Positions 53,707-61,776 of a stretch of DNA of 64,000 bases are shown here, piece after piece (the first letter of the stretch is position 1; each line of letters begins with the position of its first letter). The notes under the pieces were generated by a model. That model saw only the letters and a program-made list of their open reading frames with translations. It searched no databases and was not told the DNA's origin. The DNA comes from a virus: IMG/VR virus record IMGVR_UViG_3300028394_002328, positions 248,001-312,000 of that record. One strand, written 5' to 3'. Both the position numbers and the translations under genes were made by a program.

Positions 53707-55159
53707 CTTCTTTTACCTCTACTGCCACTGGCATTTTTTCTGGGTTGGCTTCCCATGCTGCTCGTGCCGCATCTCCAATTTTACCTTCATACGGGCAAGG
53801 TGTGCCTGCGCTCCACATAGCATCAAACACACGGCGATCCTGACACATTGTGGCAACTGCTGCTACCTTCATACCCATATCGTAAAGTGTTTTGGCTAAC
53901 TTTAGTCTTTCGCAATTAACATCTCTAATAGTAGAACCACTACTAACACCAAAGATTTGTGTTTGAACAGCACCACTTACACCAGTGGTACATAGGTCAG
54001 CATTACCACCACTCATCATAGTAGGAGCGATTGCTGTAGGAGGGGGTTGTATAACTCTTTGTGTAATCTCTGACGAATTAATATTTCGGTTAGTCATGTC
54101 ACCAGTTTGTACATTTTGGTTGACATTGTTACTATTATTAGTATTACTACTAGTACTTGAACTTAAACTAGTGTTTACATTGTTATTGTTGTTGGTCATT
54201 GTACCTGAGTTAATGTTATTATTGGTATTAACATTACTGTTTGTGCTGGTGCTGTTATTAATATTTCTATTAGTCATGCTGCCACTAGTGATATTATTGT
54301 TAGTATTAACAGCAGTGCTAGTGCTTGCATTGTTATTGTTATAAGTCATTGTGCCAGTATTAACATTCACGTTTCTGTTAGTACTTGTGCTGGTACTAAC
54401 ATTATTATTGTTATTGGTCATCGTACCATAATTGTAATTGGTACTGTTATTAGTATTGACATTTCTGCTTGTACTAGTATTAACATTTTTATTGACATTA
54501 TTGCTAGTACTAGCGTTATTGTTATTGTATGTCATTGTACCGCTGTTGATATTGTTGTTGGTATTGACATTGTTACTAGTACTAGTGCTGGTACTGGCAT
54601 TATTGTTATTGTATGTCATTGTACCTGAATTAATATTGTTATTGGTATTGACACTGGTACTTGTGTTGGTATTGATATTACGGTTAGTCATATCACCACT
54701 ATTGACATTATTGTTGTTATATGTCATTGTACCACTATTAACATTGTTATTGGTATTAACACTAGTACTAACGTTATTATTGTTGTTAGTCATTGTTCCA
54801 GTGTTCACATTGTTATTGTTATAAGTAACAGTTCCGCTGTTAACATTGTTATTGTTATTGTTATAAGTAACAGTTCCGCTGTTGACATTGTTGTTGGTAA
54901 CCGTACCGCTTTGGATATTATTATTTGTATTAACGCTGGTATTGACGTTATTGCTGTTGCTGTTTACTGTACTAGTGCTCGTACTATTGCTGCTACTAGT
55001 ACTGGTATTTGTTGTATTGACACTGCTGGTACTATTACTAGTGCTATTAGTATCCACCAAAGTTTTAGAATCATAACTACCTTGATTAATTAAAGTTTGA
55101 CTATAGGCCGTACCCGTAAAAAAGACGATACTGGTAGATACCAATATTTTTTTAAGCAT
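53633..55159 (-). CDS. Secreted Asn/Thr/Ser repeat protein with conserved C-terminal domain
   Basis: 508 residues: signal peptide (MLKKILVSTSIVFFTGTAYS), then about 330 residues of degenerate repeats (NNNVNSGTMTYNNNN, NTSTSVNTNNN) and a C-terminal domain (about 400-508) with CERLKLAKTLYDMGMKVAAVATMCQD and GTPCPYEGKIG that I recognise from many large-phage proteins. The last 20 residues form a hydrophobic helix. The C-terminal codons overlap the signal-peptide codons of the next gene in another frame. Confidence 0.78.
   Translation of the reverse strand: MLKKILVSTSIVFFTGTAYSQTLINQGSYDSKTLVDTNSTSNSTSSVNTTNTSTSSSNSTSTSTVNSNSNNVNTSVNTNNNIQSGTVTNNNVNSGTVTYNNNNNNVNSGTVTYNNNNVNTGTMTNNNNNVSTSVNTNNNVNSGTMTYNNNNVNSGDMTNRNINTNTSTSVNTNNNINSGTMTYNNNNASTSTSTSNNVNTNNNINSGTMTYNNNNASTSNNVNKNVNTSTSRNVNTNNSTNYNYGTMTNNNNNVSTSTSTNRNVNVNTGTMTYNNNNASTSTAVNTNNNITSGSMTNRNINNSTSTNSNVNTNNNINSGTMTNNNNNVNTSLSSSTSSNTNNSNNVNQNVQTGDMTNRNINSSEITQRVIQPPPTAIAPTMMSGGNADLCTTGVSGAVQTQIFGVSSGSTIRDVNCERLKLAKTLYDMGMKVAAVATMCQDRRVFDAMWSAGTPCPYEGKIGDAARAAWEANPEKMPVAVEVKEDDTLKKIGLGSLLGIVAFKLFGFH
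54100..55030 (-). repeat. Coding minisatellite
   Basis: Tandem degenerate units based on AAYAAYAAYGTNAAYASNGGNACNATGACN, encoding NNNVNSGTMT-like repeats. The units vary in length and third bases, so they are not CRISPR-like. The antisense strand shows long Leu/Val-rich open frames that are artefacts. Confidence 0.85.
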
Positions 55160-55210
55160 AAACTTTTCCCCTATTGTTAGAGAAGTTACTTAATATTTAC
55201 TCGGTTACCA

Positions 55211-56218
55211 TTAACATTTATCTACTAAGTTATCTCTAAATATACGCCAACACTCTTCCCAACTCCAACGTAGACTAGCTTCTTCTACACGAACACGATC
55301 TAATCGCAAACATTGGTCAATAGCAGTCTTTAAATCCTCATCCATATAACCTGTTAGTCCCTGATCTATAACATCTTTAGGTCCAGTTACTGGATATGCT
55401 GCTACTGGTGTGCCACAAGCCATAGCTTCAATCATTACTATACCAAACGTATCCCAATAACTAGGGAATACGAATACATCAGCATCGGCGTAATACTTAG
55501 CTAGTTCTGCCCCACGTTTTACTCCTACGAATTCAACATCAGGATATTCACGCTCCATACGACGGCGGCATGGACCATCACCTACGACTATTTTGGTAGC
55601 ACTTGGATAGTATAATCTACAAAAATCATCTAAGTTTTTTTCTTTGCTGACACGCCCTACATTTAACAATATGGGCTGTGATAGTTCTGTAGCAGTTCTA
55701 GTGCTGCTGCTAAATATGGTACGATCAACCCCGCGAGTCCAAGGCTTGATGTCGGTTCTAAATCCACGACTAGCCAAATCATCAACCATGCTTTGTGTAG
55801 TGGTCAGTACACGACCACTATGTTTATGAAACCAACGCAAGTAACGATAACTCCAGTCAGTGGGTATGCCTGCAATTTTGTTTATGGCTTCGGGGAAACG
55901 AGTATGGTAGCTAGTATTATAACGCCATCCCCAATAGTCCATCCAGCAACGGGCAGCAAAGCCCACTGGACCTTCTGTAGCAATGTGTATGTAGTCGGGA
56001 TTTACTTTTTCAATAATCCTGCCAATGCCCCAGGTCCAACTAAGTTTGATTTCACCATAGCCAGGACAGGGAATATTAACAAACTGCCGGGGATCAAGAT
56101 AAACAAAATCATAGCCATCCCGCTCAGCCAAAACTTCCAGGTTATGAAAGGTAGTAACAACACCATTAACCTGCGTTGGTTCATTGTCGGTTATGATTAA
56201 TACTGTCTTCATTTTCAC
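55211..56218 (-). CDS. Family 4 glycosyltransferase (Agt-like, glycolipid synthesis)
   Basis: 335 residues. TDNEPTQVNGVVTTFHNL at the N-terminus, HIATEGPVGFAARC and TSYHTRFPE, then the donor-site motif FPSYWDTFGIVMIEAMACGTPVAA (the ExxxxxxxE of GT4). This pattern is that of glycolipid synthases such as SqdX, MgtA and the Agt enzymes that replace phospholipids with glycolipids under phosphate starvation. Its start overlaps the stop of the metallophosphoesterase, the usual partner (plcP-agt). A second ATG two codons down is possible. Confidence 0.88.
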   Translation of the reverse strand: MKMKTVLIITDNEPTQVNGVVTTFHNLEVLAERDGYDFVYLDPRQFVNIPCPGYGEIKLSWTWGIGRIIEKVNPDYIHIATEGPVGFAARCWMDYWGWRYNTSYHTRFPEAINKIAGIPTDWSYRYLRWFHKHSGRVLTTTQSMVDDLASRGFRTDIKPWTRGVDRTIFSSSTRTATELSQPILLNVGRVSKEKNLDDFCRLYYPSATKIVVGDGPCRRRMEREYPDVEFVGVKRGAELAKYYADADVFVFPSYWDTFGIVMIEAMACGTPVAAYPVTGPKDVIDQGLTGYMDEDLKTAIDQCLRLDRVRVEEASLRWSWEECWRIFRDNLVDKC

Positions 56219-56966
56219 GCACCTCTGCCCATGTTACGATTTCCCAGCGACCATCCCAATGTTCAACTAGTGCTGTACAACTTTCACACCAGTCACCATC
56301 GTTCATGTAGATTACGCCGTTGATTTCTTTGATTTCAGCCTTATGTATATGCCCACAGATCACACCATCGTAGCCCTTCTTTTTGCAATAACCGGCTAGA
56401 TTTTGTTCAAATTGAAACATAAAGTCTACCGCTTTTTTGACCCGGTGCTTAAGGTACAAGCTAAGGCTCCAGTAGCCAAAACCCAAACGATGACGAATCC
56501 AATTGAATTTAGTATTGATATTGAGTACGCAGTCATATGCTTTGTCTCCTAATATGCTGAGCCAAGGGGCCAGCCTAGTAATACCATCAAATAAATCACC
56601 ATGAACTACAAGATACCTTTTTCCATCTATACCGGTGTGAATAGCCTGATTACAGATTTTAATACGACCAAAACTAACACCATATGGTATAAGTGGGCGT
56701 AAAAATTCATCATGATTGCCTGCCACATAAACTACTTGTGTTCCGCGTTTGGCATGACCTAATACACGGCGAATTACATTGGTATGACTTTGATGCCACT
56801 TTAGAGTGTTCTGTTTCATTTTCCACGCATCTATAATATCGCCTACTAGATACAACGTTTCGCAACTATTATGTTTTAAAAAGTTGTTTAGATAGTCTGC
56901 TTTACAGGCTTTAGTACCGAGGTGTACATCACTAATAGAGATTGTACGGTAAGTTGTTTGCGGCAT
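56181..56966 (-). CDS. PlcP/LpxH-like metallophosphoesterase
   Basis: 261 residues with the full motif set: ISDVHLGT (Asp13, His15), VGDIIDAW (Asp43), GNHDEF (Asn84, His85), VVHGDLFDG and CGHIHKA. It resembles LpxH, but paired with a GT4 gene it matches PlcP, a phospholipase C-like enzyme that removes phospholipid head groups in phosphate-starved marine and soil bacteria. A Pho-box promoter lies 23 bp upstream, which fits. Substrate should be tested; LpxH activity cannot be excluded. Confidence 0.88.
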   Translation of the reverse strand: MPQTTYRTISISDVHLGTKACKADYLNNFLKHNSCETLYLVGDIIDAWKMKQNTLKWHQSHTNVIRRVLGHAKRGTQVVYVAGNHDEFLRPLIPYGVSFGRIKICNQAIHTGIDGKRYLVVHGDLFDGITRLAPWLSILGDKAYDCVLNINTKFNWIRHRLGFGYWSLSLYLKHRVKKAVDFMFQFEQNLAGYCKKKGYDGVICGHIHKAEIKEINGVIYMNDGDWCESCTALVEHWDGRWEIVTWAEVRENEDSINHNRQ

Positions 56967-56971
56967 AATAC

Positions 56972-57006
56972 TATTTAATGTTTAATATATTACAAAGCTG
57001 TTACAA
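56972..57006 (-). promoter_or_regulatory. Pho-box promoter of plcP-like gene
   Basis: Direct repeats TTGTAAC and TTGTAAT with 11-bp periodicity (57006-57000 and 56995-56989), the geometry of PhoB half-sites, then 9 bp and ATTAAATA (56979-56972) as -10 or late motif, 5 bp before the ATG. Confidence 0.7.
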
Positions 57007-57010
57007 TCAT

Positions 57011-57034
57011 AAAAAAAGAGCCATATGGCCCTTT
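57011..57034 (-). terminator. Rho-independent terminator
   Basis: Minus-strand stem AAAGGGCC ATAT GGCTCTTT followed by T residues, just upstream of the Pho-box promoter. Confidence 0.85.
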
Positions 57035-57096
57035 AGTGCTGGTTACGAGCGTCCAGCGATCCCTCTATCTTGGGCCCGTTTTAAACAAACTACTAA

Positions 57097-57115
57097 ACCA
57101 GCGTTTTGCGCTGGT
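57097..57115 (-). terminator. Hairpin at the end of the coiled-coil gene
   Basis: ACCAGCG/CGCTGGT, 7-bp stem and 5-base loop, at the stop of the gene that ends at 57118. The T-tract is poor; the stronger terminator lies about 60 bp further. Confidence 0.6.
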
Positions 57116-57117
57116 AA

Positions 57118-57759
57118 TTACTTTCCCAATAAACTATCAACCTTCGCTTCAGCAACATTCAACCGATGCTCAATATCATCTAGTGCAGGATCTGCTGGAG
57201 CGGAAACTGCTTCAAATATTTGTTGATGAACTTCAGAATTAACTGCTTCTCCTGTTGCTGTTGAAACAATATGAGCTACCGCAGCGGCAATTTCTTCTGT
57301 ACCTGCAGTTGGTGCAGGCATTTCAGCAACTGCTGCTGTAATAGCGGCTGTAATTGCTTCAGGGTCTGTGACAACTTCAGGCTCTGCTGTAACAACTGCT
57401 AGTACCGCTGCTTTTACAATATCAGCAACTTCAGGGTTAACAATTGCATCTGCTTCGTGTTGAGCAGCTACTACATCGCCAACAATGCCTGCGGCTTCTG
57501 CATGGTCAGCACTTGGTGAAAGTGCTAGTACATCTTCAACAGAAACTGGTGCTTCATCAGCTACGGAATAAACAATGGCGTCAATATGGCTCTCAGTTTT
57601 TTCAGCGATCAAATGATCAACTTGAACTTCAACAACTGACAATCTGGTGTCTAGTTCTTCAATGCTTGTGGCATAATCTGTGTTAACTTCTGTGCCAGTT
57701 AGTGTTGCTAACTTAGCTTCTACTGCTACTAATCTTGCGGCTAAATCTTGTAATCTCAT
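57118..57759 (-). CDS. Acidic Ala/Val-rich coiled-coil protein (213 aa)
   Basis: Heptad coiled coils at both ends (LQDLAARLVAVEAKLATL at 2-20 and IEHRLNVAEAKVDSLLG at the end) flank an acidic Ala/Glu/Val-rich middle. The start at 57759 is set by the SD AAAGGAG. A GGTGAGTG/CACTCACC hairpin lies right upstream (57779-57803). It sits between phoX and the plcP-agt pair. Function unknown; perhaps a virion or scaffold protein. Confidence 0.75.
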   Translation of the reverse strand: MRLQDLAARLVAVEAKLATLTGTEVNTDYATSIEELDTRLSVVEVQVDHLIAEKTESHIDAIVYSVADEAPVSVEDVLALSPSADHAEAAGIVGDVVAAQHEADAIVNPEVADIVKAAVLAVVTAEPEVVTDPEAITAAITAAVAEMPAPTAGTEEIAAAVAHIVSTATGEAVNSEVHQQIFEAVSAPADPALDDIEHRLNVAEAKVDSLLGK

Positions 57760-57778
57760 GGGTTGCTCCTTTAGGTTA

Positions 57779-57803
57779 GGTGAGTGAATCATGTCCACTC
57801 ACC
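57779..57803 (-). promoter_or_regulatory. Hairpin before the ribosome binding site
   Basis: Perfect 8-bp stem GGTGAGTG/CACTCACC with 9-base loop, 10 bp from the SD of the gene starting at 57759. It may attenuate or stabilise the phoX-distal transcript. Confidence 0.55.
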
Positions 57804-57844
57804 CTTATTTAACTGCTACTATATTAAAGTATTATTACAAAATA

Positions 57845-59419
57845 TCAGAAACTCAATAATAGTAGCTGTCCACCTTCAATTAATTCAGCAGCATTAGCAC
57901 CAGTTGCTGCTTTGTGATTTTGATCAACCAATAAGAAGTAACGCTTGCCATCAGTACGACCTAAGATACTGGTGATTTCAATGATACCACTGGATTCTTC
58001 GTCATTGGTCTCAGTTCCAACAACACCTGTGTAATAATCACCAAACAGCTTCTCATCATGTTGAGCAAGTAGTGTTAGTGCCTTGGTAACAGGATTGTAT
58101 CTCCAAATCTTACCATTGTGATTGTTACCACCCACATCTTCTTGTAGAATGATTGTGCCATCGCTAGCAACAGTCATGTTGTCAAACATCTGTGTGCCAT
58201 GAACACGACCGGCAACAGTAACTGTTTCAGTACCATCGAGCACCATTTCAAGGATACCACCCGATTCAGGACGGGTTAAATCAGTAAATGTCATGCTCCA
58301 AAGGCGTGTGCGACCAACTTGAGCAGTATTAGTAATACTGGTATTGATCTTGCCCCCGGTGTTGTCTTTAGCAGCATCTACTGTGTTGGTTGTTACAAAG
58401 TAGTAGCGGTTCTTGTTAACTGTATCCCAAGCACCATCTTCTGGACGCAAGAAACTTGTACCAGCAACACCAGTTACAGGAACATTGGGAACAAAACTAA
58501 ATGTAGCAGTCTTGTTGACTAGTCCTAAACCAGCATCAGTAGCAGTGGTTTCATTAGCAGCAACACCACCAACATTGACCACAGCACGATACAGCGTACC
58601 ATTGGTTAGGCCTGCTTTATCAACTTCAGTAGCACCAGTCTTGTTCTTAGTGCCGACATACATATAAACACCATTGCTGCCACTGTCGCTATTGGCCATA
58701 ACAATGGTCTTATCGCCGCTGTTAGGATGTGCGATTAGATTTTCCCAGCCTACACCAAATGTGGTAAATCCACCAAAGTGTGGGAGAATGTATGCTTTGC
58801 CTTTGTCTGCTCCACTAGCCACAATAGCAACACCCCGACCCATTGTAACAGTACCGTTAGCGGTTTCTTCACCAGTCATAAACATTTTAACCGAAGAACC
58901 ATTGCCTGTTGCTGAGTTGAAGAAAGCGCCGGCTGCTGGTAGATCGGCTGAACAGAAACGCTGAAATGCTACAGCAGTTTGCTCGGCCCAAGCACCATTG
59001 ACCTGTGCATAAACTTTTTTCATTAGGTCACTACCGCTCTTGACCTGTAGAGTAGTTTTATCAATAACCCACTCACTAACAAAAGCACCAATACCACCAT
59101 GAGCACGGGCAATACCAACAGTGTTGGCCAGTTCATGAGCCATTAGCACGGTGAATGTGTTGTCACCATTGTCGTAAGCACCTAGCCCATCCGGGATACC
59201 TACCATGCGATAAGTGCCAACAGCGTCACCAACGGTTAAGATACTGGCAACTTTTACGCTGCTGTCAATTGGTGTGATATAAGGATCTGCTGAACTACTA
59301 GTTGCTTTGCCTGATGTAAAACCAGTAACTTCTTTGGGTGCTGCTACAGTGGTGTCATCGCTACCACATGCTGTTAATAGAGCCGTTGCTACGGCTACTG
59401 CTAGAACGGTATATTTCAT
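57845..59419 (-). CDS. phoX: PhoX-like alkaline phosphatase (DUF839), lipoprotein
   Basis: 524 residues. The N-terminus has a lipobox (LLTACGSD, Cys18), so it would be anchored to a membrane facing the periplasm. DGLGAYDNGDNTFTVLMAHE, SFLRPEDGAWD and FDNMTVASDGTIILQEDVGGNNHNGKIWRY match the PhoX/DUF839 fold, Ca/Fe-dependent phosphatases that free phosphate from organic esters. It follows pstS by 25 bp with SD AAAGGAG, so both should be expressed from the Pho-box promoter. Confidence 0.88.
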   Translation of the reverse strand: MKYTVLAVAVATALLTACGSDDTTVAAPKEVTGFTSGKATSSSADPYITPIDSSVKVASILTVGDAVGTYRMVGIPDGLGAYDNGDNTFTVLMAHELANTVGIARAHGGIGAFVSEWVIDKTTLQVKSGSDLMKKVYAQVNGAWAEQTAVAFQRFCSADLPAAGAFFNSATGNGSSVKMFMTGEETANGTVTMGRGVAIVASGADKGKAYILPHFGGFTTFGVGWENLIAHPNSGDKTIVMANSDSGSNGVYMYVGTKNKTGATEVDKAGLTNGTLYRAVVNVGGVAANETTATDAGLGLVNKTATFSFVPNVPVTGVAGTSFLRPEDGAWDTVNKNRYYFVTTNTVDAAKDNTGGKINTSITNTAQVGRTRLWSMTFTDLTRPESGGILEMVLDGTETVTVAGRVHGTQMFDNMTVASDGTIILQEDVGGNNHNGKIWRYNPVTKALTLLAQHDEKLFGDYYTGVVGTETNDEESSGIIEITSILGRTDGKRYFLLVDQNHKAATGANAAELIEGGQLLLLSF

Positions 59420-59444
59420 TTTAAAACTCCTTTTGTATGTTTGT

Positions 59445-60425
59445 TTATTTGACTAACTTTGCCCAATCGGCACGAACTTGATCCTTAACCTTTTGGGGTA
59501 ATGGAACATAATCTAGGTCTGTAGCGTCCTTGTCACCCTTTGTATAGACCCAATCAAAAAATTTGGTAACTTGTTTTGTTCGCTCTCCAGTAGGATATAT
59601 GAGAATAAATGTAGCGGCAGTAATAGGCCATCCATCTAAATCATTGAGATTAACTGCCATGTTGGGCACTGACCAGTCAGCAGTCTTGGCACTTTCAGCA
59701 AATGTTAAGTCATCTGGTTGAACTACAGCACCTTTGCGGTTCTTCATGGCCACATGAGTTAGTTTGCTCTGTTTAGCAAATGCGTACTCAACATAACCAA
59801 TTGATCCTGCCAGTTGTTGAACGTTGGCAGCAACACCAGCATTGCCCTTACCTGCTGACAAGTTTGTGGGCTTCCAAGTAACTGTTTTACCCGTACCGGT
59901 ACCTGCTTTAAAATCAGGATTTACTTTGCTTAAGTAATCAGTAAACACAGCAGTTGTACCTGATCCATCAGCACGAACCACTACGTTGATAGCAGCATCA
60001 GGTAATGCTAGACTTGGATTGAGTTTTGTAATAGCAGCATCGTTCCACTTGCTGATTTTACCTTGATAAATGTCGGCTAGTGTCTTGCCATCAAGAATCA
60101 TTTTACCTGGCTCAATACCTTTGATATTGATTACAGCAACAACTCCACCGATAACTGATGGGAATTGATATAGCCCAACTTCTTTTAATTTATTGTCTGG
60201 TGTAGGATCATCACTTGCACCAAAATCTACGGTTTTAGCAATGATTTGAGCAACACCACCGCCACTTCCGATTGGATTGTAGTTAACAGTAGTACCAGTT
60301 TCTTTGTTGTAGGCTGCTGCCCATTTTGAATAAATAGGAGCCGGGAAAGTTGCCCCGGCTCCAGTAATCTGTGCTTGTGCAGCAAATGCGGCTGCGGCTA
60401 ATAGAATTCCAACAATTTTCTTCAT
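59445..60425 (-). CDS. pstS: Phosphate ABC transporter substrate-binding protein PstS
   Basis: 326 residues. A signal peptide (1-19, AQAQ) precedes ITGAGATFPAPIYSKWA, the phosphate-binding NYNPIGSGGGVAQI, FGASDDP and VVRADGSGTTAVFTDYLS, all diagnostic of PstS. It binds phosphate in the periplasm and delivers it to the host PstCAB, which are not encoded here. Cyanophages and pelagiphages also carry pstS, so a PhoB-controlled phage copy is established practice. The Pho box 56 bp upstream supports control by the host PhoBR. Confidence 0.97.
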   Translation of the reverse strand: MKKIVGILLAAAAFAAQAQITGAGATFPAPIYSKWAAAYNKETGTTVNYNPIGSGGGVAQIIAKTVDFGASDDPTPDNKLKEVGLYQFPSVIGGVVAVINIKGIEPGKMILDGKTLADIYQGKISKWNDAAITKLNPSLALPDAAINVVVRADGSGTTAVFTDYLSKVNPDFKAGTGTGKTVTWKPTNLSAGKGNAGVAANVQQLAGSIGYVEYAFAKQSKLTHVAMKNRKGAVVQPDDLTFAESAKTADWSVPNMAVNLNDLDGWPITAATFILIYPTGERTKQVTKFFDWVYTKGDKDATDLDYVPLPQKVKDQVRADWAKLVK

Positions 60426-60463
60426 TTGATTTCCTTTAATAATATGTGCTCTTGCACAATTAT

Positions 60464-60498
60464 TATTTAATAATAATTATGTTACAGGAATATTACAA
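60464..60498 (-). promoter_or_regulatory. Pho-box promoter of pstS-phoX
   Basis: Direct repeats TTGTAAT and CTGTAAC with 11-bp periodicity (60498-60492 and 60487-60481), then 9 bp and ATTAAATA (60471-60464). Same geometry as the promoter at 56972-57006. Confidence 0.72.
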
Positions 60499-60529
60499 GG
60501 CGCCCAAAATGAATAATATTTTTAAAACT

Positions 60530-60913
60530 TTATTGAACAGTCCGTTTTGATTTGTAATCTTCTATTGCCGATTTAATCGCATCTTCTGCTAAGATTGAGC
60601 AGTGGATTTTGACTGGCGGGAGAGCGAGTTCTTCCGCAATCTGTGTGTTTCTAATTGTTGCTGCCTCGTCGAGGGTTTTGCCTTTAACCCACTCTGTGAC
60701 AAGACTTGAGCTAGCAATCGCTGACCCGCACCCATACGTTTTAAATCTAGCATCTTCTATTACTCCATTCTCATTTACTTTAATTTGAAGTTTCATCACA
60801 TCTCCGCATGCCGGGGCTCCGACTAGTCCGGTGCCTATTGTATCGTCAATTTCAAATTTTCCAACATTGCGTGGGTTTTCATAATGATCAACTACTTGAG
60901 GTGAATAAGCCAT
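60530..60913 (-). CDS. iscU: Iron-sulfur cluster scaffold IscU
   Basis: 127 residues, full IscU length. Cluster ligands Cys36 (ACGDVM with Asp38), Cys62 (YGCGSA) and Cys105 (HCSILAED with His104) are all present, and so is the LPPVK motif (residues 98-102) that the host HscA chaperone recognises. The phage therefore has a functional-looking scaffold but no cysteine desulfurase (IscS) in the window, so host IscS and HscAB would be used. SD GGAGAAC. Confidence 0.96.
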   Translation of the reverse strand: MAYSPQVVDHYENPRNVGKFEIDDTIGTGLVGAPACGDVMKLQIKVNENGVIEDARFKTYGCGSAIASSSLVTEWVKGKTLDEAATIRNTQIAEELALPPVKIHCSILAEDAIKSAIEDYKSKRTVQ

Positions 60914-60933
60914 GTTGTTCTCCTTTTCTTTAT

Positions 60934-61461
60934 TTAATCGTTTTTATCAGATTCAAAAACTATCCAACCCAATTTAAATAGGTCAGATTTAATCTCTTCT
61001 GTGACTTCACCTTCTCCAACATAGCCTTTTGAACCGTCTTCGTCACCGTTACCAAGGCCACTGCCCATGCCAGAACAATACCAATCCATGTAATCACCCT
61101 GTTGTCTAATATCTGCTACAATTCCACCAGCATATCGCCAACTACAACTCCATTTTTTCTCATTAAGTATAGGCCATACTTCATTCTTTATAAATTCATT
61201 GTTGCACAAGGCAGCATAAAGACTCTGAGCATATCTATCATCTTTGCACTTTTCTGCTATCCAATCAGAAGTTAACAGATCGTACTCCATATTGTTTTCT
61301 TGCCACATAGGATCTAACTCATCCTCTTTTCTTTTTTTAATCATGTTTTCCCACATGTCAAGATATTCTTGATTAGGAGTTTGATTTTCTTCCTTGCATC
61401 GTTTTATATAACTTGTTCGTTGGAAAGAATACTTGTTAGGACTAGAACGAAGTTTAGACAT
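60934..61461 (-). CDS. Conserved phage protein of unknown function (175 aa)
   Basis: Basic, Lys/Arg-rich first 50 residues, a helical middle with AQSLYAALCNNEF, and a glycine-rich C-terminus with WRYAGGIVADIRQQGDYMDWYCSGMGSG and GYVGEGEVTEEI, a pattern common in uncharacterised phage proteins. It begins immediately before the membrane protein gene (1-bp gap). Confidence 0.8.
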   Translation of the reverse strand: MSKLRSSPNKYSFQRTSYIKRCKEENQTPNQEYLDMWENMIKKRKEDELDPMWQENNMEYDLLTSDWIAEKCKDDRYAQSLYAALCNNEFIKNEVWPILNEKKWSCSWRYAGGIVADIRQQGDYMDWYCSGMGSGLGNGDEDGSKGYVGEGEVTEEIKSDLFKLGWIVFESDKND

Positions 61462-61776
61462 TTACTTAAAATAGATAAGTACCAATGCCATTGCTTGTAG
61501 CATAAATCCTACACCAATAGTAGCGATATTAAGTAAATCTTTGAGCAAAATAGCACGAAAGAATAACAAACATAGAGCGGACCACAACATCAAAACAACA
61601 TCTACATTGGGTGCTTTGTCAGTTAACCCTGTCATCAAGGCTAAAAACGAAGGTAGTGTAGCCGCATGAAGCGCAATATTAGCTAACCACCCTAGCGTGT
61701 CCGCAGAAATTTTGTGTAACTTAGTGGTAAGAAATTCAATTAAAAATGTATAAAGGTCTACTAACTTGGTCATCAT
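61462..61776 (-). CDS. Small membrane protein (104 aa)
   Basis: Three hydrophobic segments (about 28-48, 56-74 and 80-102) after an amphipathic start (TKLVDLYTFLIEFLTTKLHK). Coupled by ATGA to the endolysin gene, as holins or regulators often are; holin function is plausible but unproved. Confidence 0.72.
   Translation of the reverse strand: MMTKLVDLYTFLIEFLTTKLHKISADTLGWLANIALHAATLPSFLALMTGLTDKAPNVDVVLMLWSALCLLFFRAILLKDLLNIATIGVGFMLQAMALVLIYFK

Noticed and set aside
54100-55030. Possible CRISPR array
   Set aside because: The repeats are degenerate, in frame, and code for NNNVNSGTMT-like residues with no fixed-length unique spacers. No cas gene is near.
53985-55093. Long Leu/Val-rich open frames on the plus strand opposite the repeat protein
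   Set aside because: They are the antisense of AAY/ACN repeats in the minus-strand gene, have no ribosome binding sites, and their composition follows directly from the repeats.
57833-57850. Third Pho box upstream of the coiled-coil gene
   Set aside because: One TTGTAAT half-site is present, but the second repeat at 11 bp is CTTTAAT and no further match follows; too weak to claim.
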